Assembly (NCBI RefSeq): GCF_000317835.1
Contig: NC_019793.1
Coordinates: forward strand, 124,001 to 188,000
DNA from: Deinococcus peraridilitoris DSM 19664
GTDB taxonomy: Bacteria; Deinococcota; Deinococci; Deinococcales; Deinococcaceae
Length of the DNA: 64,000 nt
Direction of reading: 5' to 3'
Numbering within the stretch: the stretch's first letter is position 1; each line of letters begins with the position of its first letter. A program made the position numbers and the translations under genes. Shown here piece by piece: positions 12,347-21,829 of the stretch. The notes beneath the pieces were generated by a model that worked only from the letters and a program-made list of their open reading frames with translations, had not been told where the DNA came from and did no database searches.

Positions 12347-13099
12347 ATGTTCGAACTGTTCAACTGGATCTCCTCGCCCGAAGCCTGGATTGCCTTTGCT
12401 ACGCTCGTCGTGCTGGAAGTCGTTCTGGGCATTGATAACATCATTTTCATCTCGATTCTGGCCGGTAAACTGCCCACCGCCCTGCAAGCCCGCGCCCGCA
12501 CGATCGGTCTGCTGCTGGCTGCCGGAATGCGCCTGTTGCTGCTGGTCTTCATCGCCTTTATCGTCCGCCTGACCACGCCGCTCTTTACCGTGCTCGGCCA
12601 GGAGATCAGCGGACGAGATCTGGTACTGATCGCAGGTGGGTTGTTCTTGCTGTACAAGGCCACGCGCGAAATTCACGAAAAGCTCGAAGGCCAGGATCAC
12701 GCAGGAGTGGTGCGCGCAGCACCGACGTTCGCGGCGGTGATCGCGCAGATTCTGGTGGTGGACATGGTGTTTTCACTTGACAGCATCATCACCGCCGTCG
12801 GCATGGTCGATGACATCGGCGTGATGGTCTCGGCCGTGCTGGTCACGGTTGCGGTCATGCTGGCCGCAGCCGGACCGATCAGTGCTTTCGTGAACCGCCA
12901 TCCGACGGTGAAGATGCTGGCACTGAGCTTTCTGCTGCTCATCGGCACGACCCTGATTGCCGAAGGACTGGACTTCCACGTTCCCAAGGGCTACATCTAT
13001 TTCGCCATGGCCTTCTCGGTCCTGGTCGAGATGCTGAACCTGCGTACCCGGAAGGGCAAACCCGTCGAGTTCAACGAACCACACCAGGAATCCGTCTGA
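12347..13099 (+). CDS. TerC/YgdQ-family integral membrane protein
   Basis: The 250-residue protein has seven or eight membrane helices with the acidic intramembrane motifs of TerC proteins: EVVLGIDNIIFISIL near residues 24-38 and VDMVFSLDSIITAVG in the second half. TerC relatives export manganese or protect against metal stress, and some load Mn onto secreted enzymes. The ribosome site GAAAGGA precedes the ATG. The substrate here is inferred from the family only. Confidence 0.88.
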   Translation: MFELFNWISSPEAWIAFATLVVLEVVLGIDNIIFISILAGKLPTALQARARTIGLLLAAGMRLLLLVFIAFIVRLTTPLFTVLGQEISGRDLVLIAGGLFLLYKATREIHEKLEGQDHAGVVRAAPTFAAVIAQILVVDMVFSLDSIITAVGMVDDIGVMVSAVLVTVAVMLAAAGPISAFVNRHPTVKMLALSFLLLIGTTLIAEGLDFHVPKGYIYFAMAFSVLVEMLNLRTRKGKPVEFNEPHQESV

Positions 13100-13105
13100 G
13101 CCTGT

Positions 13106-13139
13106 TTCACCTTCTGGATCAGCAACTCCAGAAGGTGAA
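13106..13139. terminator. Perfect 13-bp hairpin between terC and the alcohol dehydrogenase gene
   Basis: Arms 13106-13118 and 13127-13139 (TTCACCTTCTGGA and its complement) flank an 8-nt loop seven bases after the terC stop. The convergent neighbour ends at 13214. There is no U-run on either strand, so it would be an unconventional terminator or an mRNA 3'-end stabiliser. Confidence 0.55.
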
Positions 13140-13144
13140 GCGGC

Positions 13145-13184
13145 GCGGGCAGGCGTCCTGATGGGCCTACGTACTGCCCAAAAC
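13145..13184 (-). repeat. 41-nt interspersed repeat, copy B (diverged)
   Basis: Starts GCGGGCAGGCGTCCT and ends CTGCCCAAAAC, matching copies A (7443) and C (50099) at both ends but with several changes in the middle. The outer GGGCAG/CTGCCC arms are kept. It is intergenic and directly follows the terC hairpin. Confidence 0.6.
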
Positions 13185-13213
13185 GCGGGAGCCTGGGCGT
13201 CCGCACCGGGGCA

Positions 13214-14341
13214 CTATTCGAAGGTCACCAGCTGGCGCACTGCCTGACCGGCGGCCAGGGCGTCGAAACCCGCGTTGATGTCCTGCAGCGCCAGCGTGCC
13301 CGTCAGCAGCCGCTCGACGGGCAGCCGTCCAGCCTCCCACAAGGCAATAAAACGCGGAATGTCGCGGCTCGGCACGGTCGAGCCCATGTACGAGCCCTTG
13401 ACGGTGCGCTCCTCGGCGACCAGCGACACTGCCGGAATCGAGAAGGCCCGGTCCGGTGCCGGAAGCCCGACGGTGGTGGTGGTGCCGCCACGGCGGGTGG
13501 CCTGATAAGCCTGGACGAGTACCCGCTCGCTGCCCACCGTTTCGACGACATGCTGCGCGCCCCCACCGGTCAGCTCACGAATAGCGTGCACCGGATCGTC
13601 CTGGGCCGCGTGAACCACGTGGGTGGCCCCCATCTGCCGGGCGAGGTCAAGCTTCGCTTCCACGACGTCCACGGCAATGACAGGGTGGGCGCCGCTGGCC
13701 ACCGCGCCCATCACCGCGCTCAGGCCCACCCCTCCCAGGCCAAAGATGGCCGCGCTCATGCCGGGTTCGATTCGGGCGGTGTTCATGACCGCGCCCACGC
13801 CGGTCAGGACGGCGCACCCGAAGAGCGCGGCTTCGCGCAACGGAACGTCCGGATCGATGCGTACCACGGAGCGTTCGGACAGCACGGCGTGGCGGGCAAA
13901 TCCCGAAACGCCAAGATGGTGATGCAGTGGGCCATCGTCGGTGCGGATGCGCCGCACCCCCGACAGCAGGGTTCCGGCCGCGTTGGCTTGCGCGCCCGGC
14001 TCGCAGAGGGCCGGACGTCCGGTCGCGCAAGGAAGACAGTGCCCACATGACGGTACGAAGGTACAGACAACGTGGTCGCCAGCCGCAACGCTCCGGACAC
14101 CTGGACCGATCGAGACGACCACGCCACTGGCCTCGTGACCCAGCAGCATCGGCAGGGGACGCGGCCTCACGCCCTCGATCACCGAGAGGTCCGAGTGGCA
14201 CAGTCCCGCGGCGGCGACTTCCACAAGGACTTCTCCTTCACCCGGAGGATCGAGCCGCACCGTCTCGATGCTGAGGGGCCGCGAAGTGGCATACGGCCCC
14301 GGTGTGCCCATGAAGCGAAGAACGGCGGCAGTCGTGAGCAT
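13214..14341 (-). CDS. Zinc-dependent alcohol dehydrogenase (MDR family)
   Basis: A 375-residue medium-chain dehydrogenase. The catalytic zinc site is built from GLCHSD and GHEASG. The structural zinc site has four cysteines in SCGHCLPCATGRPALC. The Rossmann motif is GLGGVGLSAV, followed by an acidic residue (VDVVEAK) that favours NAD. This arrangement is like class III/AdhB-type enzymes that act on primary alcohols or thiol adducts of aldehydes; the actual substrate is unclear. The start ATG at 14339-14341 has AAGGAGA in front. It stands alone, convergent with terC. Confidence 0.88.
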   Translation of the reverse strand: MLTTAAVLRFMGTPGPYATSRPLSIETVRLDPPGEGEVLVEVAAAGLCHSDLSVIEGVRPRPLPMLLGHEASGVVVSIGPGVRSVAAGDHVVCTFVPSCGHCLPCATGRPALCEPGAQANAAGTLLSGVRRIRTDDGPLHHHLGVSGFARHAVLSERSVVRIDPDVPLREAALFGCAVLTGVGAVMNTARIEPGMSAAIFGLGGVGLSAVMGAVASGAHPVIAVDVVEAKLDLARQMGATHVVHAAQDDPVHAIRELTGGGAQHVVETVGSERVLVQAYQATRRGGTTTTVGLPAPDRAFSIPAVSLVAEERTVKGSYMGSTVPSRDIPRFIALWEAGRLPVERLLTGTLALQDINAGFDALAAGQAVRQLVTFE

Positions 14342-15032
14342 GTGTCTCCTTGATAGGTCAGCGCGTCCTGACACGGCAGAAAGAATGTTACGAGCACCAA
14401 AGGGATTTCCGGCAATGTCTTGCCAGCCCAGTATTGCCCGGGAGGCGGATGGGGACCGCCAAGGTAGGAGCTTGGCCAGTCACACAGGCCGACCCGAGGC
14501 AGAGCAGCACTGACGTCACATCAAACGAAACTGCAGTGTGGCGCCCACAAAAGGTGAGTCTGGACGGCACCGTGACCTTACTCTTAACGTGATCGCAAAG
14601 CAAATCGCTCCGCGAGGCGCTTGGTCATGGCCGTAGCCAGAGGCACCATGCTCAACCAAGCATCACAGCTGACTCAGTGTCATTCTGAGCGCCGTCGCCC
14701 AGGATGTTCTCACGCCCCGACCCATTCCACCCGGCACGGTACCGTGTGACGCGGGAGCAGGAAATCAATTGCCGGCTGGATCTGACTGGCACGCCCCTCC
14801 GCTGCCCGAATAGTCCTGGCCGAAAAGCGTACAGTCATGATGTGCTGGAGAACTGACCACCGAAGGTCCTGGCTGCTATTGCGAATGTCTTCAAGTCTCC
14901 CGCCACCGGACTGGCATCGACTTGGCGTTCGCCCGGGCAAGTTCGGTGTTTAGCCATCCGCTGCCCCGACAGCCTAAGAAAACGCCACCTCTTTCCTACT
15001 TGTCATCCACCACGCTGGATTAGGCTGCCCGC
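14342..15032. other. Non-coding stretch of about 690 bases, no gene seen
   Basis: Short open frames here have no recognisable product and irregular codon use. A 12-bp palindrome (CACGGTACCGTG) lies near 14735. The region separates a divergent pair and ends with the promoter of the YyaL-type gene. It may be a decayed gene, but nothing identifies it. Confidence 0.5.
15000..15026 (+). promoter_or_regulatory. Leaderless-type promoter of the YyaL-like gene
   Basis: TTGTCA (15000-15005) and TAGGCT (15021-15026) are separated by 15 nt, and the -10 box ends 6 nt before the ATG at 15033. Transcription would start at or very near the A of the start codon, so the mRNA has no room for a ribosome site. 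Confidence 0.6.
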
Positions 15033-17066
15033 ATGAACCGCCTGTCGCACGAAACGAGCCCGTACCTGCTGCAGCACCAGGACAATCCGGTCGACTGGTT
15101 TCCTTGGGGACCCGAGGCCTTTCAGAAGGCCCTGAACGAAAACAAGCCGATCCTGCTGTCCATCGGCTACTCGACCTGTCACTGGTGCCATGTGATGGCC
15201 CACGAAAGCTTCGAGGACGAAACGGTCGCGGGATTCATGAACACCCATTTCGTGAACATCAAGGTCGACCGCGAGGAGCGGCCCGACGTGGACGCGGTGT
15301 ACATGAGCGCCGTGCAGGCCACCACTGGCTCGGGTGGCTGGCCGATGACCGTCTTCCTCGATGCGCAGGGTCGCCCGTTTTACGCCGGTACTTACTTTCC
15401 ACCGCGAGACGCGCACGGCATGCCCAGCTTTTCGCGGGTGCTCGCTGGAGTTGCGCAGGCCTGGAACGGGCGGCGTCAGGACCTGATGCAGAATGCCGAA
15501 ACGCTCACACAGCACCTGCAAAGCGCCGGGAGGCGCGAAGGCAGCGAGGCCCTGCCCGCCGACTTTACTGCGCGCGGCCTGGCACAGGTGCGCAAGCTCT
15601 TCGACGCCCGTCACGGAGGCTTTGGCTCGGCGCCCAAGTTTCCCGCACCCACGACGCTCGCGTATCTGCTGACCCAGCCGCAGGCGCGCGACATCTCACT
15701 GACCACCCTGCAAAAAATGGCCGCCGGTGGCCTGTACGATCAGCTGGGAGGTGGATTTCACCGCTACAGTGTCGACGAGCGCTGGCTGGTTCCGCACTTC
15801 GAGAAGATGCTCTACGACAACGCCCAACTCGCGCGAGTGTACCTGCAGGCCTATCAGCTGACGGGTGAGGCGTCCTTCACCCAGTTCGCGCGTGAAACGC
15901 TGGAGTACCTGGAGCGCGAGATGCTGTCACCCGAAGGCGGCTTTTACAGCGCGCAGGACGCCGACAGCGAAGGCATCGAAGGAAAATTCTTCGTCTGGAC
16001 GCCCCAGGAACTTCAGGCCATTCTGGGTGACGACGCCGCGCTGGCCGCGCGCTTCTGGGGCGTCACGGCCGAGGGGAATTTCATGGACCCGCACCACCCG
16101 GACTTCGGGCGGCGCAGCGTGCTGTCGGTGGTGGCCAGTCCGACTGAACTGGCCGAGCAGTTCGGTCTGAGTGAGCCTGACGTGCGCCGCCGCCTGGAGG
16201 CCGCCCGTCGGCGGCTGTGGGAAGAGCGCGAGTTGCGCGTTCACCCGGGCACCGATACCAAGGTACTGACCTCCTGGAATGGACTCGCCCTGGGCGCCTT
16301 TGCGCTGGCCGCGCGCGTGTTGCGCGAGGAACGCTTTCTGGACGTGGCCCGACGCAATGCGGACTTCGTACGCTCGCATCTGCGAAGCGAGGACGCGACC
16401 CTGCGTCACAGCTACAAGGACGGTCAGGCCAGGGTACAGGGCCTGCTCGAAGACCACGCCCTGTACGCGCTGGGACTGATCGAGCTGTACCAGGCGAGTG
16501 GCCACCTGCCTCACCTGGAATGGGCCCGAGAGCTCTGGAACGTGGTCGCCACCGAATTCTGGGACCAGGAGGGCGGCGCCTTCTGGAGCACCTCTGCGCG
16601 CGCGGAAACGCTGATCACCCGTCAGAAGGACGCTTTCGATTCGGCAGTGATGAGCGACAACGCGGCGGCGGCCCTGCTGGGCCTGTGGATGGGCCGCTAT
16701 TACGGCGACCCGCGCGGAGAAGAACTCGCGACGCGGACCATCGGCACCTTCGCTGCCGACATGCTGGCCGCGCCCAGTGGTTTCGGTGGTTTGTGGCAGG
16801 CACACGCCCTGCTGACGGCGCCGCACGTCGAGGTTGCGGTGCTGGGGAGTTCGCAGGCACGCGCGCCTTTCGAGGCCGAACTCGCCCGGCATTTTCTGCC
16901 GTTTGCTGCCCTCGCGCCCAGCGAGGCAGGCAGTGGGCTGCCGGTGCTGGAGGGTCGCTCGGGCGAAGGTGTGGCGTATGTGTGCCGCAACTTCGCCTGC
17001 GACCTGCCGGCCCGTGACACGGCCACGCTCGGGCAGCAGCTGAACGCACTGACTCAGGCCCGTTGA
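15033..17066 (+). CDS. YyaL/SSP411-type protein with N-terminal thioredoxin-like domain (DUF255)
   Basis: The 677-residue protein matches the family of spermatogenesis-associated protein 20. The N-terminal 170 residues are thioredoxin-like with the CxxC-type motif [16 protein letters not shown]. The rest is an alpha/alpha-barrel glycosidase-like region ([52 protein letters not shown]). The family is conserved but its reaction is not established. The length is typical. It is transcribed alone and ends at a hairpin facing the convergent ABC operon. Confidence 0.9.
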   Translation: MNRLSHETSPYLLQHQDNPVDWFPWGPEAFQKALNENKPILLSIGYSTCHWCHVMAHESFEDETVAGFMNTHFVNIKVDREERPDVDAVYMSAVQATTGSGGWPMTVFLDAQGRPFYAGTYFPPRDAHGMPSFSRVLAGVAQAWNGRRQDLMQNAETLTQHLQSAGRREGSEALPADFTARGLAQVRKLFDARHGGFGSAPKFPAPTTLAYLLTQPQARDISLTTLQKMAAGGLYDQLGGGFHRYSVDERWLVPHFEKMLYDNAQLARVYLQAYQLTGEASFTQFARETLEYLEREMLSPEGGFYSAQDADSEGIEGKFFVWTPQELQAILGDDAALAARFWGVTAEGNFMDPHHPDFGRRSVLSVVASPTELAEQFGLSEPDVRRRLEAARRRLWEERELRVHPGTDTKVLTSWNGLALGAFALAARVLREERFLDVARRNADFVRSHLRSEDATLRHSYKDGQARVQGLLEDHALYALGLIELYQASGHLPHLEWARELWNVVATEFWDQEGGAFWSTSARAETLITRQKDAFDSAVMSDNAAAALLGLWMGRYYGDPRGEELATRTIGTFAADMLAAPSGFGGLWQAHALLTAPHVEVAVLGSSQARAPFEAELARHFLPFAALAPSEAGSGLPVLEGRSGEGVAYVCRNFACDLPARDTATLGQQLNALTQAR

Positions 17067-17083
17067 CTGCAGAATCGAAGCAG

Positions 17084-17127
17084 CAGGCGCTCAGGAGGCC
17101 GGAAACACCCCTCCCTCTGAGCGCCTG
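17084..17127. terminator. Stem-loop between convergent yyaL-like and ABC permease genes
   Basis: An 11-bp perfect stem (CAGGCGCTCAG at 17084-17094 with its complement at 17117-17127) closes a 22-nt loop that can itself pair partly. It lies 18 bases after one stop and 47 before the other. No U-tract follows on either strand. Confidence 0.55.
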
Positions 17128-17173
17128 GGTGAAGCCGGGCGGATTCACCCCTTCTGAATGCAGGTGGATGCGC

Positions 17174-18427
17174 TCAGTTGCGGAAGATCACCTGCTCGCG
17201 GCTGAACGACCGCAGGGCCAACAAGGTAAAGAGCACGGTGTACACCAGATTCGACACGATCGCGGTGACGGCGTTCGCGGGCAGCAATGCGCCCTTGATG
17301 ATGTCCAGAATCACCAGCGCGCCGTTGACCAGCGGGATGGCGTACAGCAGGGGCGTCTTGGTGAGGAAGTCCGAAAACTGCAGCATGAACAGCGGAATGA
17401 TCAGCACGATGGCAATGGGCGTGAGGTACGTCTGTGCCTCCTTGTACGAGCGGGCGAAGACAGCAATCGACAGCAGGATCGCCGAAATCAGCAGGGCCGC
17501 ACTGACCGCCACGGCCAGCAGAATCAGCAGCTCACCCGCCCCGACGGCGAGGGTTCCCCCCAGGGCGCTCGCGAACGCCTCTCCAGCCACCTGCTCGGGC
17601 AGCACCAGGCGACCCAGCGGCCCCGCCAGCGCGAAGCCCGCCACCCCGAAAACGGCGCTCGCCATGGCAAAGAGTGTTGTGGCCAGCAGTTTGCCCACCA
17701 CCACCTCCGAGCGCCGCACCGGCGAGACCAGCAGTACTTCCAGCGTGCCACGCTCCTTTTCTCCGGCAGTCGAGTCGATGGCCGTGGCCATGGCGCCCGC
17801 CAGAATGAACTGCAGCAGGAAGTACGGAATGATGAAGCCGAGCGGTCCACCCGAACGTTCCTGTGTCGTGGCCGCGTCGACCGCTTCGACGCGCAGGGGT
17901 GCCAGAAAGGTTTCGTCGAAACTCAGCTCGCGCAGTTTCGCCCGTACGAGCGTGTCGTTGTAATCACGCAGGGCGTCACGCACCTTCTGCGCCGCCCCGG
18001 CCTGAATCCGCTGATCGCTGGACTTGCTGTAGAGCTTCACGGTCGCCTGGCCTTCACCTGCCCCGCCGGGCAACCGGGCGGGCAACTCGAGAACCGCCTG
18101 CGCCTTTCCGCTCTGCACGGCCTGCAGTGGTTCGCGTACGTCCACAAGGTCAACCCCCGAGCGCAAAACGCTTCCGTCCGGTGCACGCTCGCTGCGGGTC
18201 AGGCGTTCACGCAACCCTTCGGGCAAACTGGCCAGTCCAACGACCCCCACCGTTTGGCGCCGTTCCTGCTCACCCCCGAAGGTGCGCGACAGCAGCAACG
18301 GAAACGCGATGGTGAACAGCGGAATAAAAATCAGGGGCATCACGATGGTGCTGACCAGAGTGCGCCGGTCGCGCAGGGTAGAGACCAGTTCCTTGTAGGC
18401 GACTTTCCAGATGAAGTGGCCGCGCAT
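17174..18427 (-). CDS. ABC-2 type exporter permease (NatB-like)
   Basis: The 417-residue protein has a first helix at about residues 24-46, then a large soluble domain outside the membrane (about 50-190), then five or six helices. The helices contain GFIIPYFLLQFILAGAMATAID and the conserved GEKERGTLEVLLVSPVRRSEVVVGK loop typical of NatB-type permeases. It would form the channel of an exporter powered by the ATPase encoded just upstream; their coding regions overlap by one base (TGATG). NatAB exports sodium in Bacillus, but relatives export other compounds, so the substrate is left open. Confidence 0.88.
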   Translation of the reverse strand: MRGHFIWKVAYKELVSTLRDRRTLVSTIVMPLIFIPLFTIAFPLLLSRTFGGEQERRQTVGVVGLASLPEGLRERLTRSERAPDGSVLRSGVDLVDVREPLQAVQSGKAQAVLELPARLPGGAGEGQATVKLYSKSSDQRIQAGAAQKVRDALRDYNDTLVRAKLRELSFDETFLAPLRVEAVDAATTQERSGGPLGFIIPYFLLQFILAGAMATAIDSTAGEKERGTLEVLLVSPVRRSEVVVGKLLATTLFAMASAVFGVAGFALAGPLGRLVLPEQVAGEAFASALGGTLAVGAGELLILLAVAVSAALLISAILLSIAVFARSYKEAQTYLTPIAIVLIIPLFMLQFSDFLTKTPLLYAIPLVNGALVILDIIKGALLPANAVTAIVSNLVYTVLFTLLALRSFSREQVIFRN

Positions 18428-19182
18428 CAGGCCACACTCTGTGGAGCGCGCCGTTCCTGTCGGGCCCGGTCTTGCAGCAGCGAAAAAAAGGCGCGCTCCA
18501 GGCTGGGTTGCGCGGTTGAGCGAAGCAGCCCCCCGACCGTATCCACGGTCAGCAGTTCTCCGCCTTCGATGATGGCCAGCCGGTCGGCCACTTCCTCGAC
18601 TTCGGCCATGACGTGCGTGCTGTACAGGACCAGCTTGCCGGGCGCCCGGTAACGCAGCACGAAATCGAGCAGAGAGCGGCGCGCCAGCACGTCGAGACCG
18701 CTGGCGGCCTCGTCGAGAATCAGGACCTGCGGATCGTGCAGCACCGCGCGGGCGATGACGATTTTCTGCTTCATGCCCGTCGAGAAGTCGCCGCTGCGAC
18801 GCCCCAGGGTCTCGCCGAGGTCGAGCAGACCGTCGAGCTCGTCGATGCGCCGATCCGTGCGGGCGTCGCTGAGGCCATAAAATCCGCCGAAGTAGCGCAG
18901 GATCTCGCGGCCCGTCAGGCGGTCGTACAGCCCCATACCGCCGTTCACCACCCCGATCAGTCCTCTCACCCGTTCGGCGTCGCGGCGCACGTCGTACCCT
19001 GCCACCCGCGCGCTTCCGGCGGTGGGCGAGAGCAGGGTGGCCAGGATGCGCAGCAGCGTGGTCTTTCCTGCACCGTTGGGGCCCAGCAGACCAAAGACCT
19101 GTCCTTCCCCGGCCTGAAAACTCACGTCGCGCAACGCATGAAACGAGCCGTAGCGCTTGCTCAGATGTTCGATGTGCAGCAT
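18427..19182 (-). CDS. ABC exporter ATP-binding protein (NatA-like)
   Basis: The 251-residue nucleotide-binding protein has Walker [10 protein letters not shown], the signature region FSTGMKQK (a variant of LSGGQ), Walker B VLILDEAASGLD, and the switch histidine in YSTHVMAEVEEV. It drives the permease encoded immediately downstream. The GMKQK signature and C-terminal layout are typical of drug/Na+ exporter ATPases of the NatA/CcmA group. Confidence 0.92.
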   Translation of the reverse strand: MLHIEHLSKRYGSFHALRDVSFQAGEGQVFGLLGPNGAGKTTLLRILATLLSPTAGSARVAGYDVRRDAERVRGLIGVVNGGMGLYDRLTGREILRYFGGFYGLSDARTDRRIDELDGLLDLGETLGRRSGDFSTGMKQKIVIARAVLHDPQVLILDEAASGLDVLARRSLLDFVLRYRAPGKLVLYSTHVMAEVEEVADRLAIIEGGELLTVDTVGGLLRSTAQPSLERAFFSLLQDRARQERRAPQSVA

Positions 19183-19263
19183 GTTGACCTCCGAAGGTCC
19201 TACGCGAGGTTACGCGGCGAAGTTGCGCACCGATGACCGGCTGCTCGCGCGGCTTCGTGATGG

Positions 19264-19313
19264 GCGCCCCACGGGACCTGCGCCGCGACCTCGGCAGAGA
19301 CCCCGTGGGGCGC
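19264..19313. terminator. 12-bp perfect hairpin downstream of divIVA
   Basis: Arms GCGCCCCACGGG (19264-19275) and their exact complement (19302-19313) lie 8 bases past the divIVA stop on the minus strand, with a 26-nt loop. No U-run follows. It likely marks the end of the PNP-YggS-DivIVA operon. Confidence 0.55.
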
Positions 19314-19320
19314 TCACTTG

Positions 19321-20064
19321 TTACAGCTGATGCGAGAACGTGGGTACGGTGGAGGGTTCGTCTGCCGTGCCGTCCGGATCGAGGTCGGACATCGCGCCCG
19401 GGTCTTCCCCGGCGCCCAGTGCGGCCGCACTGGGCGCCGCCTCTCCCAGTTCAAGACGGCCCCGCGTTTCGTTGGCCGAACTCAGCTCGGCCTCGTGGTG
19501 ACGGGCGAGTTCCCCAAAGCCCTGCAGCAGCGCACGGTACTGCGCGAGGAACTGGGCGCGTTCGGCGCGCAGACGCGAGAGGCTGTTTTCCAGTTCGCTG
19601 CGGCGCGCCATGGCTTCCTGTTCGATAGCGCTCGCACGGTTGCGGTACTGCTGTTCCAGTTCAGCCTGCCGCACCTGGTAGGCATGCTCCAGCTCGGCAT
19701 GGCGGGCCTGGAACTGCTGCTCGAGGTGCTGCTGCCCGAGACGCGCGTCGGTAAAGACGCGCTCCCGGTCGGCTTCGGCTTCGCGCAGCATCAGCTCGAC
19801 TTCCTTCTGCGCGCTGGCACGCATTTCGGTGGTGATCCGTTCGGCGGCCACCAGGGTCCGCTTGAGTTCGTCCTCGCTGTGGCGGTACTCCTCCAGGCGC
19901 CGCTCCTGTTCGGCAAGTCGCTCGTGCAACAGTTGCTGTTCGCGGAGCAGCTCCTCGACATGGTCGGAGAGTTCGGTCAGAAAGGCCCGGACCTTACGCC
20001 GCGCGTAGCCGGAAAGTGCCCCGGAGAATTCCTGATGTCGGATGTCAAGCGGCGTAAACTTCAT
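19321..20064 (-). CDS. divIVA: DivIVA-domain cell-division/polarity protein
   Basis: The 247-residue protein starts with the DivIVA membrane-binding motif MKFTPLDIRHQEFSGALSGY and continues as a long coiled coil rich in Glu, Gln, Arg and Ala (about residues 30-185). It ends in a flexible acidic tail. DivIVA binds curved membrane at septa and poles and guides division and chromosome segregation. The start at 20064 gives the canonical N-terminus and has GAAGGA in front. An ATG four codons earlier (20076) overlaps the YggS stop as ATGA and is a close alternative. Confidence 0.9.
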   Translation of the reverse strand: MKFTPLDIRHQEFSGALSGYARRKVRAFLTELSDHVEELLREQQLLHERLAEQERRLEEYRHSEDELKRTLVAAERITTEMRASAQKEVELMLREAEADRERVFTDARLGQQHLEQQFQARHAELEHAYQVRQAELEQQYRNRASAIEQEAMARRSELENSLSRLRAERAQFLAQYRALLQGFGELARHHEAELSSANETRGRLELGEAAPSAAALGAGEDPGAMSDLDPDGTADEPSTVPTFSHQL

Positions 20065-20072
20065 CGGGTCCT

Positions 20073-20744
20073 TCATTGCACGGTCCTTGATTGCGCTGTG
20101 TCCTTCATGAACAGAGCCCTCCCCACCCTCACCAGGGTGGCGCCGCAACCGATGGCTTCGGCGTAGTCGTCACTCATTCCCATGCTGAGTTCGGAAAGTC
20201 CCAGTTCATGGGCGCGCGCGGCGGTATCACGAAAAATGCGGTGCGCCGCTTGCCGGTCACCCTCGGGCGCCATGACCATCAGTCCTCGCACGCGCAGACC
20301 CAGTTGCGACACCTCATGGTATACCGCGCGAAGCTCGCCCGGCGCCACGCCCTGTTTCTGTGCCTCGCCGTTGTGCACCTGCAGCAGCACGTCCGGAACG
20401 TCTCCCCACCTGTCGCCCAGGCGGGCCAGTTCGGCGGCGTGATCGCGGCGGGTGAGCGAGTGCACCAGTGAAACACCTTGCAGGTACTTCAGCTTGTTGG
20501 TCTGCAACGCGCCGATAAAGTGCCACTGTGGATGAAGGCCAAGAAGGCCCAGTTCGGCGCGCTTGTCGCGCAGTTCCTGGCCCTTGCTTTCCCCCAGCGC
20601 GAAGGTGCCATGTGACAGCACGCATTCCCGAATTTCCGGCGCGCCGTGGCCCTTGGTCACCGCCACGAGCCGTACGCTTCCCGGCGATCGGCCAGCCCCG
20701 GCCTCGGCTGCCCGGATGTGCGCCAATACTTCTGGAAGTCCCAT
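20073..20744 (-). CDS. YggS-family pyridoxal phosphate homeostasis protein
   Basis: The 223-residue single-domain PLP-binding protein has the lysine that carries PLP in RLVAVTKGH, followed by [18 protein letters not shown] and the C-terminal [26 protein letters not shown]. It keeps PLP balance; no catalytic turnover is known. In many Gram-positive genomes yggS (ylmE) lies in the division cluster next to divIVA, as here. It starts 13 nt after the PNP stop. Confidence 0.95.
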   Translation of the reverse strand: MGLPEVLAHIRAAEAGAGRSPGSVRLVAVTKGHGAPEIRECVLSHGTFALGESKGQELRDKRAELGLLGLHPQWHFIGALQTNKLKYLQGVSLVHSLTRRDHAAELARLGDRWGDVPDVLLQVHNGEAQKQGVAPGELRAVYHEVSQLGLRVRGLMVMAPEGDRQAAHRIFRDTAARAHELGLSELSMGMSDDYAEAIGCGATLVRVGRALFMKDTAQSRTVQ

Positions 20745-20757
20745 CAGCGTCAGCTCT

Positions 20758-21576
20758 TCACAGCGTCGCCACGATGTCGCGCACCAGGCCCGCCAGCCTC
20801 TGCGCGCTGGCCTGCGCCACCCGGATGACCTCCTGTTCACCGGCGTGCTCGTGGTGCTCGGGAATCGCCAGATCGGTGATGGTCGAGATTCCGATGACCC
20901 GCGCGCCCAGGTGGCGCGCCGCAATCACCTCAGGGACAGTGCTCATGCCGATGGCGTCGGCGCCCCAGGCACGGTAGGCGACCAATTCGGCCCGACTGGC
21001 GTAGGTCGGACCGGAAATGCCGATGTACACGCCGTCGCGCAATTCCTGATCGCGGGCACGCGCGAGTTGCTTGACCCGTTCGCGCAGTTGCGGGTCGTAG
21101 GCGTCGAACATGCCCGGAAAGCGTTCGCCAAAACGGGGTTCGTTGGGGCCGATGAGTGGGTTGGTGCCGGTAAAGTTGATGAAATCGCGGTGCAGCATCA
21201 GGTCGCCGGCTTTCCACTCGGCACGCAGACCGCCCGCTGCCGAAGTGATCACGAACACCCGGGCGCCGAGCGCATGGGCCACGCGCACCGGAAAGACGAC
21301 CTGCCCGGGAGTGTAGCCCTCGTAATAGTGCACCCGGCCCTGAAACGCCACCACCGGTCGGTGGCCAAGCTCACCCAGCACGAGCGCACCGGCGTGACCG
21401 GGCGCAGTCGAGACCGGAAAGTGAGGAATCTCGGCGTAGGGTATCTTGATGGCGTTCGTCAGCTCGTCGGCCAGACCACCGAGTCCGGAACCGAGGGTCA
21501 GGCTCACCTCGGGAATGAGGTTCGCCCGCTCGCGCACGAAGTCACGCGCTGCCATCACGTCGTCAAAATGCGTCAT
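20758..21576 (-). CDS. Trimeric purine nucleoside phosphorylase, possibly 6-aminopurine-accepting
   Basis: Splits purine nucleosides with phosphate to free base and ribose-1-phosphate. The 272-residue protein follows the trimeric family: the phosphate-site GSGLGGL (Ser30 region), [11 protein letters not shown], and [12 protein letters not shown]. At the base-specificity position most enzymes of this family have Asn (SITN), but here the sequence is STITD with Asp235. Asp there favours adenosine-type bases in related enzymes. It is first in an operon with yggS and divIVA and has a leaderless-type promoter. Confidence 0.9.
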   Translation of the reverse strand: MTHFDDVMAARDFVRERANLIPEVSLTLGSGLGGLADELTNAIKIPYAEIPHFPVSTAPGHAGALVLGELGHRPVVAFQGRVHYYEGYTPGQVVFPVRVAHALGARVFVITSAAGGLRAEWKAGDLMLHRDFINFTGTNPLIGPNEPRFGERFPGMFDAYDPQLRERVKQLARARDQELRDGVYIGISGPTYASRAELVAYRAWGADAIGMSTVPEVIAARHLGARVIGISTITDLAIPEHHEHAGEQEVIRVAQASAQRLAGLVRDIVATL

Positions 21577-21582
21577 GTCCGC

Positions 21583-21611
21583 ATTGTGGAGTCTGCCCTG
21601 GCGCACGGCAA
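21583..21611 (-). promoter_or_regulatory. Leaderless-type promoter of the PNP-yggS-divIVA operon
   Basis: On the minus strand TTGCCG (21611-21606) and CACAAT (21588-21583) are 17 nt apart, and the -10 ends 6 nt before the ATG at 21576. Transcription should start at or next to the start codon. Confidence 0.7.
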
Positions 21612-21829
21612 GGCACACGACACGCGAGGGCGAAGTCGGGGTAAAGGCTTTTTCATGCTTCTCAGGGCTTTTATAGTGAGTGTTGTTTGACTGGGCGTCG
21701 TGTGCCGATCGGCTGATCGGATGCACGCCACCTACGTCGAAGTGGTGAATGGCCACCCGTTCGGCGGCGTCGGGACAACACGCTTCATCTACCGCCTATG
21801 TGCTGGCAGGTCATTCATCAGGAGGCTTC

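Noticed and set aside
14342..15032. Small genes (for example about 76 codons on the minus strand near 14710-14940)
   Set aside because: No start signal, no conserved motif, and codon use unlike neighbouring genes.
17063..18652. 529-codon frame antisense to the ABC exporter genes
   Set aside because: It is the shadow of two genes with clear Walker and permease motifs.
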